Position numbers and translations under genes: made by a program. The notes beneath the pieces were generated by a model that saw nothing but the letters and a program-made list of their open reading frames with translations, searched no databases and was not told the origin of the DNA. Shown piece after piece: positions 20,067 through 28,860 of a stretch of 64,000 bases of DNA. Every line of letters begins with the position of its first letter. Positions within the stretch are counted from its first letter, which is position 1. Location: positions 124,001 through 188,000 of the forward strand of contig NZ_SLUN01000003.1 of NCBI RefSeq assembly GCF_004340685.1, in the 5' to 3' direction. This DNA comes from Hydrogenispora ethanolica (GTDB lineage Bacteria > Bacillota > UBA4882 > UBA8346).

Positions 20067-20819
20067 ATGCAGCCGGAAACGATCCGTTTTTTTGAGGAAT
20101 TATCGGGCAATGCCTGGCCGGGGTTGCAGACCGTCATGGACGACGGCTGGCTGATCCGCTTTGCCGCGGGCTATACCCGGCGGGCCAACGCGGTGTTGCC
20201 ATTGTACCCGGGAACCCGGGAATGCCCGGCCAAGATCGAACGCTGCGAACGCTGGTTCGCCGGCCAAGGCTTGCCGGCAGTCTTCAAGATGACCCCCGCC
20301 GCCCGGCCGGAGGAGCTGGAACGGTTGTTGGCGGAACGGGGCTATGCCTATCGGGCCCCCACCAGTTTGCAAACGCTGGAGCTCGGCTCCGCGCCCGGGC
20401 CGCTGCCGCCGGGACTGACGGTGGAGCGCGCGGTGACCGAGGGGTGGCTGGATGAGTATTGCCGCTTCAACGGCGTGGCAGAGCGCGACCGGCCGGTGTT
20501 GTGCCGGATCCTCGCGGCCATTGTCCCGGAGCGTCTCCTGGTGACGCTGGCCGTGGACGGACGGGCCGTCGCCTGCGGGATGATCGTGGTCGAGCGGGGC
20601 TGGTGCGGGCTGTTCGATGTGGTGGTCGATCCCGAACGGCGGGGCAGGGGCCACGGCCACCAATTGATCCGGGCCCTGCTGGCGCTGGGAAAACAGCGGG
20701 GAGCGGAACGGGCGTACCTGCAAGTGATGGCGGAGAATGGGCCGGCCTTGCAACTCTACGCCAAACACGGCTTCAGGGAAGAGTATCTGTACTGGTACCG
20801 GATCAAAGAAAATTGCTGA
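20067..20819 (+). CDS. GNAT family N-acetyltransferase
   Basis: A 250-residue protein beginning six bases after the hisA stop, so probably co-transcribed. The C-terminal half is a GNAT domain with the acetyl-CoA pyrophosphate loop VVDPERRGRGHGHQLI and the usual end NGPALQLYAKHGFREEYLYWY. The N-terminal 100 residues (ARPEELERLLAERGYAYRAP) look like a degenerate second GNAT repeat. The acceptor is not predictable; the layout recalls acetyltransferases with an N-terminal DUF-type half. A strong terminator follows. Confidence 0.82.
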   Translation: MQPETIRFFEELSGNAWPGLQTVMDDGWLIRFAAGYTRRANAVLPLYPGTRECPAKIERCERWFAGQGLPAVFKMTPAARPEELERLLAERGYAYRAPTSLQTLELGSAPGPLPPGLTVERAVTEGWLDEYCRFNGVAERDRPVLCRILAAIVPERLLVTLAVDGRAVACGMIVVERGWCGLFDVVVDPERRGRGHGHQLIRALLALGKQRGAERAYLQVMAENGPALQLYAKHGFREEYLYWYRIKENC

Positions 20820-20865
20820 GAAAAACAGCCGCGCGGCAGATGGTTCGCCACCTTCCGCTCAAGCT

Positions 20866-20891
20866 ACCGGCCGGAAAAGGGCCGGTTTTTG
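20866..20891 (+). terminator. Rho-independent terminator after hisA-GNAT
   Basis: ACCGGCC, loop GGAAAAG, GGCCGGT, followed by TTTTTG. Ends the two-gene unit above. Confidence 0.8.
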
Positions 20892-21007
20892 TTTGGCCGG
20901 CGGGATTTGTGTTTCGGGTCCGCCGGATAAAGAATGACTTTTCCGGGAAGGTTCTGGCCGAAATCTACCGAATACTTTCCAAGACCGGTCATATACTGAA
21001 GGAGACA

Positions 21008-21048
21008 CCGCTCCCGGATTCCGGTGCGGAGCCGGAATCCGGGAGCGG
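21008..21048 (+). other. Perfect 17-bp stem-loop in the leader of the next gene
   Basis: CCGCTCCCGGATTCCGG at 21008-21024 pairs exactly with its complement at 21032-21048 around a 7-base loop. No T-run follows. It sits 37 bases before the start codon of the exported-protein gene, so it may be a processing or attenuation structure. Confidence 0.55.
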
Positions 21049-21084
21049 CGGTTCGTCCGGTAAAGAGGCGGGAGGCGAATGGAC

Positions 21085-22065
21085 ATGCGGTTGGGGCAAT
21101 GGACGGCGATTTTCATGGTATGCTGGGGGCTGGTTTGCGGCGGGGCCGCGGCCGCCCGGGGCGACAGCCCGGCCGCCGGGGCGAGACTGTCGTATCATTT
21201 GCCGCCCGTCGGGCAGATCACGACCCTGCTTCACTGGGAGTCCCGGGTGACCCAGACGGAATCGGGCCGGACCGCAGTCCGGGACCTCGCGGCCGATCTG
21301 CGGCTGGATTGCAGCATTCTCAAACCCGCTAAGGCGGGTGGGGCGCTTTGCCGGATCCGGGTGACTGAGGTGTCAGTCCGGGAACGGACTCCTTTTGAGG
21401 ATAACGAAGCTTCGGCGTCGCGGGTCAGCGGCATGCTTTCGGCGGAAGCCGGAGGGCTGGCCCAATTGGCCGGCCTGGTCTTTACGATCGAGATCCCGCC
21501 GTCGGGGGCGGCGCGACTGGTGGCCGAGGAGCCCCGGAACGAAGGCCTGGCCAAACTGGATCCGGGGAAGTTGGAGACCATGGATGGGCTGGCGCTGCTG
21601 ACGCTGCTGTTCGCCGCGGAGAACAATCCCTGGAAAGAAACGCTCCAGGAATTGCTGGTCCAGTTGTTCAATTTTTGGCCGCAACGCGAGGCGATCGCAG
21701 CGGGCGACAGCTGGAAGGCCGATCTGGATCTGCCTTTCGTCCGGCTGCCGTTGCGGGGCGAGGTCCAAACGGCCGTGGTCGCCCTGGGGCCGGAGACGGT
21801 GGAGCTGAAGGCCAGCGCGCCCCTGGCGCAGGAGCTGGAGAAGAATGATGGCGGCCAGGTGGGCGGCGCTCCGGGGAGCTTCGGCAGCGTGTATTATCAA
21901 CTCCGGGGCGGCCTGGACGGGCGATTGCAGATCGCCGCCCAAAGCGGGTGGCTGCGGCAGGCCGCTTTTAACGCCCGGCTGACCGGCGAGGTCCGGCGGA
22001 GCGGCGGAGCGGTCCCCGTCACGCTGACGATCCGCTTCGAATGGCAAACCGTGGACGGGATCTGA
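21085..22065 (+). CDS. Exported protein of unknown function, first of a three-gene cluster
   Basis: About 326 residues. A signal peptide (MRLGQWTAIFMVCWGLVCGGAA) is followed by a predicted all-beta mature region without catalytic motifs. Segments such as AIAAGDSWKADLDLP and RLTGEVRRSG (hydrophilic strand pattern) resemble those of the next two gene products, where VGESWQG or VGDSWQG occurs at the matching place, so this is probably a distant paralogue. The DUF6263-type families of clostridia look similar. Start at 21085 is chosen because GGGAGG is nine bases away; the ATG at 21079 is too close. Confidence 0.6.
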   Translation: MRLGQWTAIFMVCWGLVCGGAAAARGDSPAAGARLSYHLPPVGQITTLLHWESRVTQTESGRTAVRDLAADLRLDCSILKPAKAGGALCRIRVTEVSVRERTPFEDNEASASRVSGMLSAEAGGLAQLAGLVFTIEIPPSGAARLVAEEPRNEGLAKLDPGKLETMDGLALLTLLFAAENNPWKETLQELLVQLFNFWPQREAIAAGDSWKADLDLPFVRLPLRGEVQTAVVALGPETVELKASAPLAQELEKNDGGQVGGAPGSFGSVYYQLRGGLDGRLQIAAQSGWLRQAAFNARLTGEVRRSGGAVPVTLTIRFEWQTVDGI

Positions 22066-22076
22066 GGAAAGTGGGG

Positions 22077-22997
22077 ATGGCCATGAAATTTTTGCGCCCC
22101 GCGGCGCTGGCCGGGTTGCTTTTGCTGCTGTTGACAGCGGCCGGACCGGGCCAGTGCGCGGAACAGTTTCGTTTGAACCGGCAGTACCGGCCCGGCGATC
22201 ATTACAATATGAAGGTTTATTCCCACTATCAAATCACCCAGCAGACTCCCGAGGGGACGCTGGAGATGGCCATGGTCTATGGCTACGGATTTGACTTCGA
22301 GACGCTGTCCGTCGACAAAAGGCGCAATTCGGTCAACCGGATCCGGCTTCATTCCATGCTGCTGCGGCTGAACACGCCCCTCGGCACGCTGCTGGATTTC
22401 GATTCCACCGACCCCTTCCGGCGGGAGACGGAAGAGAACATGATCTACGCCGCCCTGATCGGCTTCGGCTATGAAGTGAAAAGCAACGCGGCCGGCAGAG
22501 TGACCTCAGTCAAGGGGATCAAGGAAATGCTCAAAAAACTCGACCGGACCCTGCCCGACAGCACCAAAAAGAAAGAGGCCCTCAAAAATCTGAAAGAGCA
22601 ATTCAATTACCAGTCCATGGCCGGGGTGGCGGATAATCTGAGCCTCTATCCGGCCCATCCGGTGGCGGTGGGCGAATCCTGGCAAGGGATCAACCGTTTT
22701 ATGGCCAGCGGCGTGCTGATGATGAGCGAGGATCGCTATGAGATCCTGGAGCGCCGCGACGGCCGGGTCCGGATCGGGGTGACTTCGACCGTCAAGCCCG
22801 GGCTGACCAATGGCCCCAGAAACATGGAGATCGGCGGCAGGCAGTGGGGCGAGATCGAGATCCTCGAAGCCAACGGCTGGGTGAACCGCCTGCATTTGCG
22901 GCAGCAGATCTCCGGGAGCCCGGCGGGGTCCGCCCCTGACGCGCCGGGTCAATTTCAGATGCAGGGCACCGTGATCCTCGAACCCTTCCCGGAATGA
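22077..22997 (+). CDS. Exported DUF6263-like protein, second of cluster
   Basis: About 306 residues with a signal peptide (MKFLRPAALAGLLLLLLTAAG, cleavage after QCA). The mature protein contains RPGDHYNMKVYSHYQI, a LDFDSTDPF block, GRVTSVKGIKEMLKKLD, VAVGESWQG and the terminal VILEPF. These blocks recur in the same order in the gene at 23500, so the two are paralogues. Probably a surface or periplasmic beta-rich protein; no enzyme motif. Eleven bases after the previous stop, GAGG before ATG 22077. Its stop codon lies in the 12-bp direct repeat of a MITE-like insertion. Confidence 0.65.
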   Translation: MAMKFLRPAALAGLLLLLLTAAGPGQCAEQFRLNRQYRPGDHYNMKVYSHYQITQQTPEGTLEMAMVYGYGFDFETLSVDKRRNSVNRIRLHSMLLRLNTPLGTLLDFDSTDPFRRETEENMIYAALIGFGYEVKSNAAGRVTSVKGIKEMLKKLDRTLPDSTKKKEALKNLKEQFNYQSMAGVADNLSLYPAHPVAVGESWQGINRFMASGVLMMSEDRYEILERRDGRVRIGVTSTVKPGLTNGPRNMEIGGRQWGEIEILEANGWVNRLHLRQQISGSPAGSAPDAPGQFQMQGTVILEPFPE

Positions 22998-23002
22998 CCG
23001 GG

Positions 23003-23314
23003 CAATGTCATCAAGTGATGATTACATAGTTTGGAATTTGGTTTCAACGGCGCCTACCCTGTAGACGGTATGCGGGCCAACCGGGGCATGAATGCCCCGG
23101 CTACAAGGTGTAAGTCCGAGCCAGGACGGCTAAAGGCAAGCGGCCAGGGATGGCATTACGCGCAGCTCCCTTCCGTGGCTAATTTTCAGCAGCATAGTTT
23201 ATCCCGCGTTTTTTAGGGCCTCTCAAGGTCCTTACGCCTTGTAGCCGGGTGATTTATCGCCCGGTCGGCGTTTAATTCGTCAGCTAACCTTTACCACGAT
23301 AGCTTGATGACATC
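23003..23314. mobile_element. MITE-like element with 12-bp target duplication
   Basis: GGAATGACCGGG occurs directly at both flanks (22991-23002 and 23315-23326). Inside are perfect 11-bp inverted ends, ATGTCATCAAG at 23005-23015 and CTTGATGACAT at 23303-23313. An internal pair of facing blocks also occurs (ACAAGGTGTAAG near 23100 and CTTACGCCTTGT near 23231; GCCCCGGCTACAAGG and its relatives). No open frame of note, so it is non-autonomous. Confidence 0.75.
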
Positions 23315-23499
23315 GGAATGACCGGGAGCGCCGTCCCGTCCCGCCGGATGCCAACGATTATCGGGGACGGGATGGCAGGAGATCGGCGGCGGGCAGCGAA
23401 ATCTTTGCGGCGATCAATTTTTTGAGCGAATCCGGGGGGGCCGCGCTGGAATAGCAATGACGGCCGCCGGATCAGCGGACATCATGGGAGGCGTTGTGC

Positions 23500-24369
23500 T
23501 TGCGAGTGTTAAAAATGGCCTGGGTGGCGGCTTTGCTCCTGGGGATGCTGGCCGGGCCGGTGTGGGGAATGGACCGGGCCGAGCTGGCGCGGCGGCTGCA
23601 ACCGGGGATGAACTATCATTACCGGATCGGCGCCGAGTACCGGCTGACCGATTCCGGGAACGAACTGTCGGTCCGGTTCGGCTTCGGCATCGGAATGGAA
23701 GTGCTGGAGGTGGATGGCGCCGGGAACGCGCTGGCCAGGATCGGGCTCCATTCGCTGACGGTGCGGATGGCCGGCCCGGCCGGTCCGATGCTGGATTTTG
23801 ACTCGGCCCAGCCGCTACAGCCGGCCAACCCGGCCCACCGGATCCTGGCTGCCTTGCCGGGACTCAGCTATACCGTGCGTTTCGCGCCCTCCGGACAAGT
23901 CCTGGAGGTCAAAGGGCTCGACGAATCCATCCGGCAGCTCAATCAGAAGCTGCCCAATCTGCCCGAGAAGAAAATGCTGCTGCAAAACATCCAGGCGCGG
24001 CTGGCCTTCACCACCCTGCTGGGCATGGCGGTCAACCCCGACTTGTTGCCGGCGGAGCCGGTGGGGGTCGGCGACTCCTGGCAGGGCTCAAGCGTCCTGG
24101 AATACCTCGGCATGACCCTGACCGCGGACGACCGCTTCCAACTGGCCGAGCTGAACGAGGCCAACGCCTTGATCCGGGTCGACTCGACGCTCCGGCCGGT
24201 GCAGGCCGGCGGCGAGCAATTCACCGGCCGGCAGCAGGGGGAGATCCGGATCGACACCGCCACCGGCTGGCCGGTCAGCCTCCGGCTGGAGCAGGAGTTT
24301 GCCGCCACCGCGACCCAGGATGGCAAACAGGTCGTGATGAAGGGACTGACGACGCTGGAGCCGTTTTGA
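23500..24369 (+). CDS. Exported DUF6263-like protein, third of cluster
   Basis: About 289 residues. Signal peptide LRVLKMAWVAALLLGMLAG with cleavage near VWG. Shares with the preceding gene product the blocks LQPGMNYHYRIGAEYRL, MLDFDSAQPL, GQVLEVKGLDESIRQLNQKL, VGVGDSWQG, and the end TTLEPF; both lack recognisable catalytic residues. The TTG at 23500 is favoured because GGGAGG is eight bases upstream; later GTG and ATG codons are possible. The three genes were probably contiguous before the element at 23003-23314 was inserted. Confidence 0.65.
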   Translation: MRVLKMAWVAALLLGMLAGPVWGMDRAELARRLQPGMNYHYRIGAEYRLTDSGNELSVRFGFGIGMEVLEVDGAGNALARIGLHSLTVRMAGPAGPMLDFDSAQPLQPANPAHRILAALPGLSYTVRFAPSGQVLEVKGLDESIRQLNQKLPNLPEKKMLLQNIQARLAFTTLLGMAVNPDLLPAEPVGVGDSWQGSSVLEYLGMTLTADDRFQLAELNEANALIRVDSTLRPVQAGGEQFTGRQQGEIRIDTATGWPVSLRLEQEFAATATQDGKQVVMKGLTTLEPF

Positions 24370-24410
24370 ATTGACGGCGGGCCCCCATTTCATTTCAAGG
24401 AGGAAACCCG

Positions 24411-25214
24411 ATGATACGCTGCATGGCGGTTGATCTGGACGATACGTTGTTGCGGAGCGATCTGACCCTTTCGGACGGGGATAAGGGGGCGATCCGCCGG
24501 GCCATCGCCGCCGGAGTGAAGGTGTTGATCGCTTCGGGCCGGATGATCCGGGCGATGCGTCCCTATGTCGAAGAGCTGGAACTGGATGTGCCGTTGATCG
24601 CTTATAACGGGGCGCTGATCCAGGAGGCCGTCTCCGGCCGGGTGCTCTATCAGCGGCCGGTGCCGCCGGAAGAGGCGCGGCGCTTGATCGATCTGTTCCG
24701 GGAGGCCGGCATCCATCTTAACGCCTACATCCGCGACGAGCTTTACATGGACCGGCTGACGGTCTGGGGCGAGCGCTATGCCGTCAATGCCGGCGTGGAG
24801 CCGCATCCGGTGGGAGACCTGAAGCAGTTCCTGGAGGAGCCTTCCCCCAAGCTGCTCGGCGTGGGTGAGCCGGAGGCGATCGACCGGATCCAGGAGCGGC
24901 TGCGGCTGGAGTTCGGCGCGCGGCTGCAATTTGTGAAGTCCAAACCGACCTATCTGGAGATCCTGGCCCCGGGCGTCTCCAAGGGGCTGGCCCTGGCCGA
25001 ACTGGCCGGCCTGTGGGGGCTGGACCGGAGCGAGGTGATGGCGGTCGGGGACGCCCCCAACGATCTGTCGATGATCGAATGGGCCGGCGTCGGGGTGGCC
25101 ATCGGCAATGCCTGGCCCGGGGTGAAGGAACGGGCCGACCTGGTGGTGGCAGACCATGACCATGACGGCGTGGCCGAGGCGATCCGCCGGGCAATATTCG
25201 GAGAACCAAGCTAA
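24411..25214 (+). CDS. Cof-type HAD phosphatase
   Basis: A 267-residue haloacid dehalogenase-superfamily hydrolase of the Cof/YidA type (C2B cap). Motif I DLDDTLL holds the nucleophile Asp8 and acid/base Asp10; motif II is IASGR, the conserved lysine is in VSKGLALAEL, and motif IV is GDAPNDLSMIEWAG. Such enzymes dephosphorylate sugar phosphates, nucleotides or pyridoxal phosphate in the cytoplasm; the substrate cannot be read from the sequence. GGAGG precedes the ATG, and a strong terminator follows. Confidence 0.92.
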   Translation: MIRCMAVDLDDTLLRSDLTLSDGDKGAIRRAIAAGVKVLIASGRMIRAMRPYVEELELDVPLIAYNGALIQEAVSGRVLYQRPVPPEEARRLIDLFREAGIHLNAYIRDELYMDRLTVWGERYAVNAGVEPHPVGDLKQFLEEPSPKLLGVGEPEAIDRIQERLRLEFGARLQFVKSKPTYLEILAPGVSKGLALAELAGLWGLDRSEVMAVGDAPNDLSMIEWAGVGVAIGNAWPGVKERADLVVADHDHDGVAEAIRRAIFGEPS

Positions 25215-25237
25215 TCCGCAATGGCAATGATTTTGCG

Positions 25238-25268
25238 AGCCACGGGCGTCAAGCGCCGGTGGCTTTTT
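25238..25268 (+). terminator. Rho-independent terminator after the HAD gene
   Basis: AGCCACGGGCG, loop TCAA, then GCGCCGGTGGCT and TTTTTG. The stem is nearly perfect. The following 25270-25800 is GC-rich with open frames on several strands but no RBS or family similarity; I see no gene there. Confidence 0.8.
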
Positions 25269-25809
25269 GTTTCCTGCCCTCCGTTAACAGAACGGAGTAT
25301 CGGGCAGTTTACGGAAGTGGAGAGGGAGCCCGCGGCAACGAAGCGCGGCCTCGAATCCGCAAGGGCCGGCGGCGCTGGAGCGGGGGAACGGAGAAGCCGG
25401 TTTTCGGCGGCGGCTTGGAGGGGAGGAGCGGGGCCGAGAGGCGGATGTCCCGTGCTGACGGGGCCCGCGCCGTCCCCGCCATCAGCGCGTTATGTTAAGG
25501 TAGACCGTAATGCCAGTTTTCATAATTGGGGGGAGCCGCTGCTTTTTAAGTCGTCCGGATGGGTCCGGCAATTCGCCGGAGCTCCGTTGGGGCCACAGGG
25601 GTTGAGCGGTCTTCGCCCCGCTGCGGGCGGGCAGGGCCCGGCTTTGCTCAAGCCGTGCCTTCCCCCGGGTGACTCCCGCCCGCCGCCGGGCCGGCCTCCT
25701 CCGGGAACGGGCGGGGGATGCCCGGCTTCGGGGCGGTGATGCCCCGGGGAAGGCGGAGCGTCTCTCCTTTGGGGCGGTAGTTGCTCCGGGACGGGCAGCG
25801 GTCTCCTCT

Positions 25810-25941
25810 CTAGAAGCCATGGGATAAAGTCTCTTTCCAACCGATTCAGCCTGAAAAAGTTTAAAAATCGACTTTATCCCTTGCTTCTCTGAGCTTTTGT
25901 GTTCACCCTGACCTTCGGAAAAGGTTTATCACAACGCTTTG
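25810..25941 (+). repeat. Dispersed 131-bp hairpin repeat, copy 3
   Basis: CTAGAAGCCATGGGATAAAG, then GACTTTATCCCTTGCTTCTC, GAGCTTTTGTGTTCACCCTG and GGTTTATCACAACGCTTTG. It lies about 55 bases before the probable yjjI promoter and not next to a stop codon, unlike most copies. Confidence 0.9.
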
Positions 25942-25970
25942 GGAGACGCCCGGAAATGATCATTGCAGGG

Positions 25971-25999
25971 TGGTTTTTGCAGGAACGGCATAGTATAAT
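25971..25999 (+). promoter_or_regulatory. Probable yjjI promoter
   Basis: TATAAT at 25994-25999 with a weak -35 (TGGTTT) 17 bases upstream. The leader would be only about 15 bases before the coding start at 26021. Confidence 0.45.
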
Positions 26000-26020
26000 G
26001 AAACCATGGAGGCGTTGCCC

Positions 26021-27508
26021 ATGGATGCAATCAGAAATATCATCGGGGATACCACCCAGGATTATCATCAAAAGCGAAGCAGTCTCGCCGCGGCGGCGGA
26101 GAATGCCCTGCCATATCCGGAGCTCAGCGAGGCGGCCCGGGAATACCTGGCCGCCAAGGTCATCTGCGACATCAATGAAGGCCATGCGCCGTATCGGCCC
26201 CGTTACATTCTGCCCGATTATCAGAAATTCATCGCGCACGGCAGCGCGTATCTGAATCTGGAAGCGCCGCGCGATCTCTGGGAGGCCGTCAACGGCCTGC
26301 TCATCCTCTACCGTTATGTCCCGTCGATCACCGGCTATCCGGTGTATCTGGGCCAGATCGACGAGTTGTTGGAGCCCTTCGCGGCCGAGGCCGGCGAGCG
26401 GGAGCTGGAAAAACTGCTCCGGCTGTACCTCGTCCAAGTGGACCGGACCCTGCCCGATGCCTTTGTGCATCTGAATATCGGCCCGGCGGACACCCGGACC
26501 GGCCGGATGCTGCTAAAGCTCGAACGGGAGCTGCGGCAGGCCGTCCCCAACCTGTCGCTGAAATACCTTCCCGGAACGACCGGACCGGAGTTTACCCGCC
26601 TGGCCGTGGAAACCGCGGTGGCCATCGGCAAGCCTTATTTTGTGAACCACGCGGAGCTGGTCTCGGTCTGGGGGGAGCGCTACGGGATCGCCAGTTGCTA
26701 CAATACGCTGAAGATCGGCGGCGGCAGTTACACGCTGGTCCGCTTGAACCTGAAAGAAGTGGCCGGCCGTTCCGCCGGTTACCGGGACTTCCTGGAGCGG
26801 CAGCTGCCCGAGGCGGTGCGGCTGCAGTGCGAGATCATCAACCGCCGCAACCGCTTCATCGTCGAGGAGGCCAAGTTCTTTGAGAGCTCGTTCCTGGCCC
26901 GGGAAGGCCTGATCGAGCGGAGCAGCTTCACCGCCATGGCCGGCGTCTTCGGGATGTATGAGGCGGTGGAGTCGCTCAGCGGCGGCGGCCGGATGGGCTT
27001 TGACCGGGCGGCGGACGAGATGGCGGTAGCCATCGCCGGCCGGCTGCGGGAACTGGTCCGTTCCCACCCGGGGGCCTATTGCGAAGGCACGGGCGGCCGG
27101 ATCGGCTTCCACGCCCAGTCGGGGATCGACAGCGACATCGATGTGACCGCCGGGGTGCGGATCAAAATCGGCGCCGAGCCGCCGCTCTTTGATCAGCTGC
27201 GCCTGGCCGGGAGGCTCCATCCCTTCTTTGACACCGGGATCAGCGACATCACCCTCTTTGACCGGACCGCGGAGGGGAATCCCGCCGGAGTCCAGAAGAT
27301 CATCGACGGCGCCATGGCGAGCGGGGTCCGGATCATGGCTGTCAACCGCGCCGATTCCGAATTGGTCCGGATCACCGGATACCTGGTGAAACGGGCCGAC
27401 ATCGAGCGTTATTTCCGGGGCGAGCCGCTCCGCGAAGGCACGGTACGGCTGGGAGCCGAGAGCGTCCGGAACAACCGGGTGCTGGAACGGGCGGTCCGCG
27501 GCTTCTAG
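26021..27508 (+). CDS. yjjI: YjjI-type glycyl-radical enzyme
   Basis: About 495 residues, matching the short YjjI (DUF3029) family of glycyl-radical enzymes rather than the 750-residue pyruvate formate-lyase class. Near the C-terminus is the radical loop ELVRITGYLVKR, putting the radical glycine at about residue 453. The active-site cysteine is likely in GIASCYNTLKIGGG. The metabolic substrate of YjjI proteins is not settled in the knowledge I have. The activase gene follows 93 bases on. The start at 26021 is preferred since GGAGG (26008-26012) is eight bases before it. The radical is oxygen-sensitive, so the protein should work only anaerobically. Confidence 0.9.
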   Translation: MDAIRNIIGDTTQDYHQKRSSLAAAAENALPYPELSEAAREYLAAKVICDINEGHAPYRPRYILPDYQKFIAHGSAYLNLEAPRDLWEAVNGLLILYRYVPSITGYPVYLGQIDELLEPFAAEAGERELEKLLRLYLVQVDRTLPDAFVHLNIGPADTRTGRMLLKLERELRQAVPNLSLKYLPGTTGPEFTRLAVETAVAIGKPYFVNHAELVSVWGERYGIASCYNTLKIGGGSYTLVRLNLKEVAGRSAGYRDFLERQLPEAVRLQCEIINRRNRFIVEEAKFFESSFLAREGLIERSSFTAMAGVFGMYEAVESLSGGGRMGFDRAADEMAVAIAGRLRELVRSHPGAYCEGTGGRIGFHAQSGIDSDIDVTAGVRIKIGAEPPLFDQLRLAGRLHPFFDTGISDITLFDRTAEGNPAGVQKIIDGAMASGVRIMAVNRADSELVRITGYLVKRADIERYFRGEPLREGTVRLGAESVRNNRVLERAVRGF

Positions 27509-27601
27509 GGAGCCTTTGGACGGAATCGCTCACTGATGGACTTCGTTCCCGGGGCCGGCCGTTGGGGTGGCTCTCGGAATACCTTTGAGGATGTTTGCGC
27601 C

Positions 27602-28438
27602 ATGAAGGCATGGGTCAATAAAATTATACCGAGTACCTTGATCGATGGCCCCGGAAGTCGGATGGCCATCTTTTTGCAAGGCTGCAATATGCGCTGTCTC
27701 TATTGTCATAATCCCGAGACGCAACAGCGCTGCAACCACTGCGGAAGCTGCGTCGCTGTCTGCCCGGCCGGGGCCTTGTCCCGGGCCGGGTCGGAGGTGA
27801 TCCACCGGCCCGACCTGTGTCTGGCCTGCGATCGTTGCCTGGCGGCGTGCCCCCGTTATTCCTCGCCGAAATGCCGCCCGATGGAGGAGGAAGAACTCTA
27901 CCGGCGGATTGTGGCGGATGCCGCCTTCCTGGACGGCGTGACCGTCTCCGGCGGCGAAGCCAGCCTCCAGGCGGAATTTCTCCACCGGCTCTTCCGGCGG
28001 ATCAAGGGAAATACCGGGTTGACCACTTTCCTGGATACCAACGGCACGATGCCGCCTGCTACGGCTCATAAGCTGGCGGAAGTGACGGACGGCTTCATGG
28101 TGGATCTGAAAGCGTTCGATCCGGACCTGCATCAGGAGTTGACCGGGGTTTCCAACCGCGCCGTGCTGGAGAATATTCGCTATCTGGCGGAACGGGGGCT
28201 TTTATATGAGGTGCGCACCGTGATCGTGCCCGGCTTTACCGACCGGCCCGCGGAGATCGCCGCCATCGCCGGATTGGTCCGCGAGGTCAGCGCGCAGACC
28301 CTTTTGAAACTGATCCGTTTCCGCCCCACCGGGGTCCGGACTTTCCTGGCGGAATGTCCGCCCATGGCGGAGGAGGGCTTTGCGGAATTATGCCGGATCG
28401 CCGAAACAGTGCTGGGCGGCAGGGTGGTCCGGGTCTAA
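27602..28438 (+). CDS. yjjW: YjjW-type glycyl-radical enzyme activase
   Basis: A 278-residue radical SAM protein that installs the glycyl radical. The cluster motif CNMRCLYC gives Cys28, Cys32 and Cys35; a ferredoxin-like insert with two more [4Fe-4S] motifs follows (CNHCGSCVAVCP and CLACDRCLAACP), typical of activases outside the PFL-AE subgroup. The SAM-binding segment VSGGEASLQ and the TNGT strand are in place. GAGG before ATG 27602. It forms a two-gene unit with yjjI, its obvious target. Confidence 0.92.
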   Translation: MKAWVNKIIPSTLIDGPGSRMAIFLQGCNMRCLYCHNPETQQRCNHCGSCVAVCPAGALSRAGSEVIHRPDLCLACDRCLAACPRYSSPKCRPMEEEELYRRIVADAAFLDGVTVSGGEASLQAEFLHRLFRRIKGNTGLTTFLDTNGTMPPATAHKLAEVTDGFMVDLKAFDPDLHQELTGVSNRAVLENIRYLAERGLLYEVRTVIVPGFTDRPAEIAAIAGLVREVSAQTLLKLIRFRPTGVRTFLAECPPMAEEGFAELCRIAETVLGGRVVRV

Positions 28439-28587
28439 GGGCGCGGCTCGAATTCAGCGCCAAAAAGTGCTTGGGACATCGGTGGAATGATAGGATTTAC
28501 TTTTTGCCTACGCGCAATATCCCAATTATGTTAATAAAATGGTATTGGGTAAAGACCCAAATACAAATGTAAAGTGGTGATTCATGT

Positions 28588-28788
28588 ATGTCGAGACATC
28601 ATCGTCATCATCATCATTGCGACCGGCGCCGTCGCCGGGATTCCGAAGTGTATCTCGCTCTTCCGGTGGGCGGGGTCCAAGATCCTTGCGCATCATTTTT
28701 CCCAGGCGCAGTTCATGGAGCCTTTTTAACGACTGGCGCGAGCCCGTTCTGCCCGACGAGCTTTTTCGATCCTTGCCGGTGGCGTTAA
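28588..28788 (+). CDS. Small His/Arg-rich protein, possible spore-associated
   Basis: A 66-residue frame with the start MSRHHRHHHHCDRRRRRDSE, a Cys, and a proline/phenylalanine-rich end (CASFFPG, SPFCPTSFFDPC). GTGGTGA lies about nine bases before the ATG at 28588; another frame begins at 28584 with less sense. Histidine-rich short proteins occur in spore coats, and the coat genes lie just beyond a shared terminator, but I do not recognise a family and it may not be expressed. Confidence 0.35.
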   Translation: MSRHHRHHHHCDRRRRRDSEVYLALPVGGVQDPCASFFPGAVHGAFLTTGASPFCPTSFFDPCRWR

Positions 28789-28860
28789 TCCCTGAATGCT
28801 GATTGGTTCAGGGTCATGAGGTTTAGCTTGGCTGTCGGAGATTTAATCAATTCATCATGC

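Noticed and set aside
25221-25739. Open frame in the GC-rich gap after the HAD gene
   Set aside because: Begins inside the terminator region, has no RBS and a Gly/Arg/Pro-rich composition typical of non-coding GC DNA.
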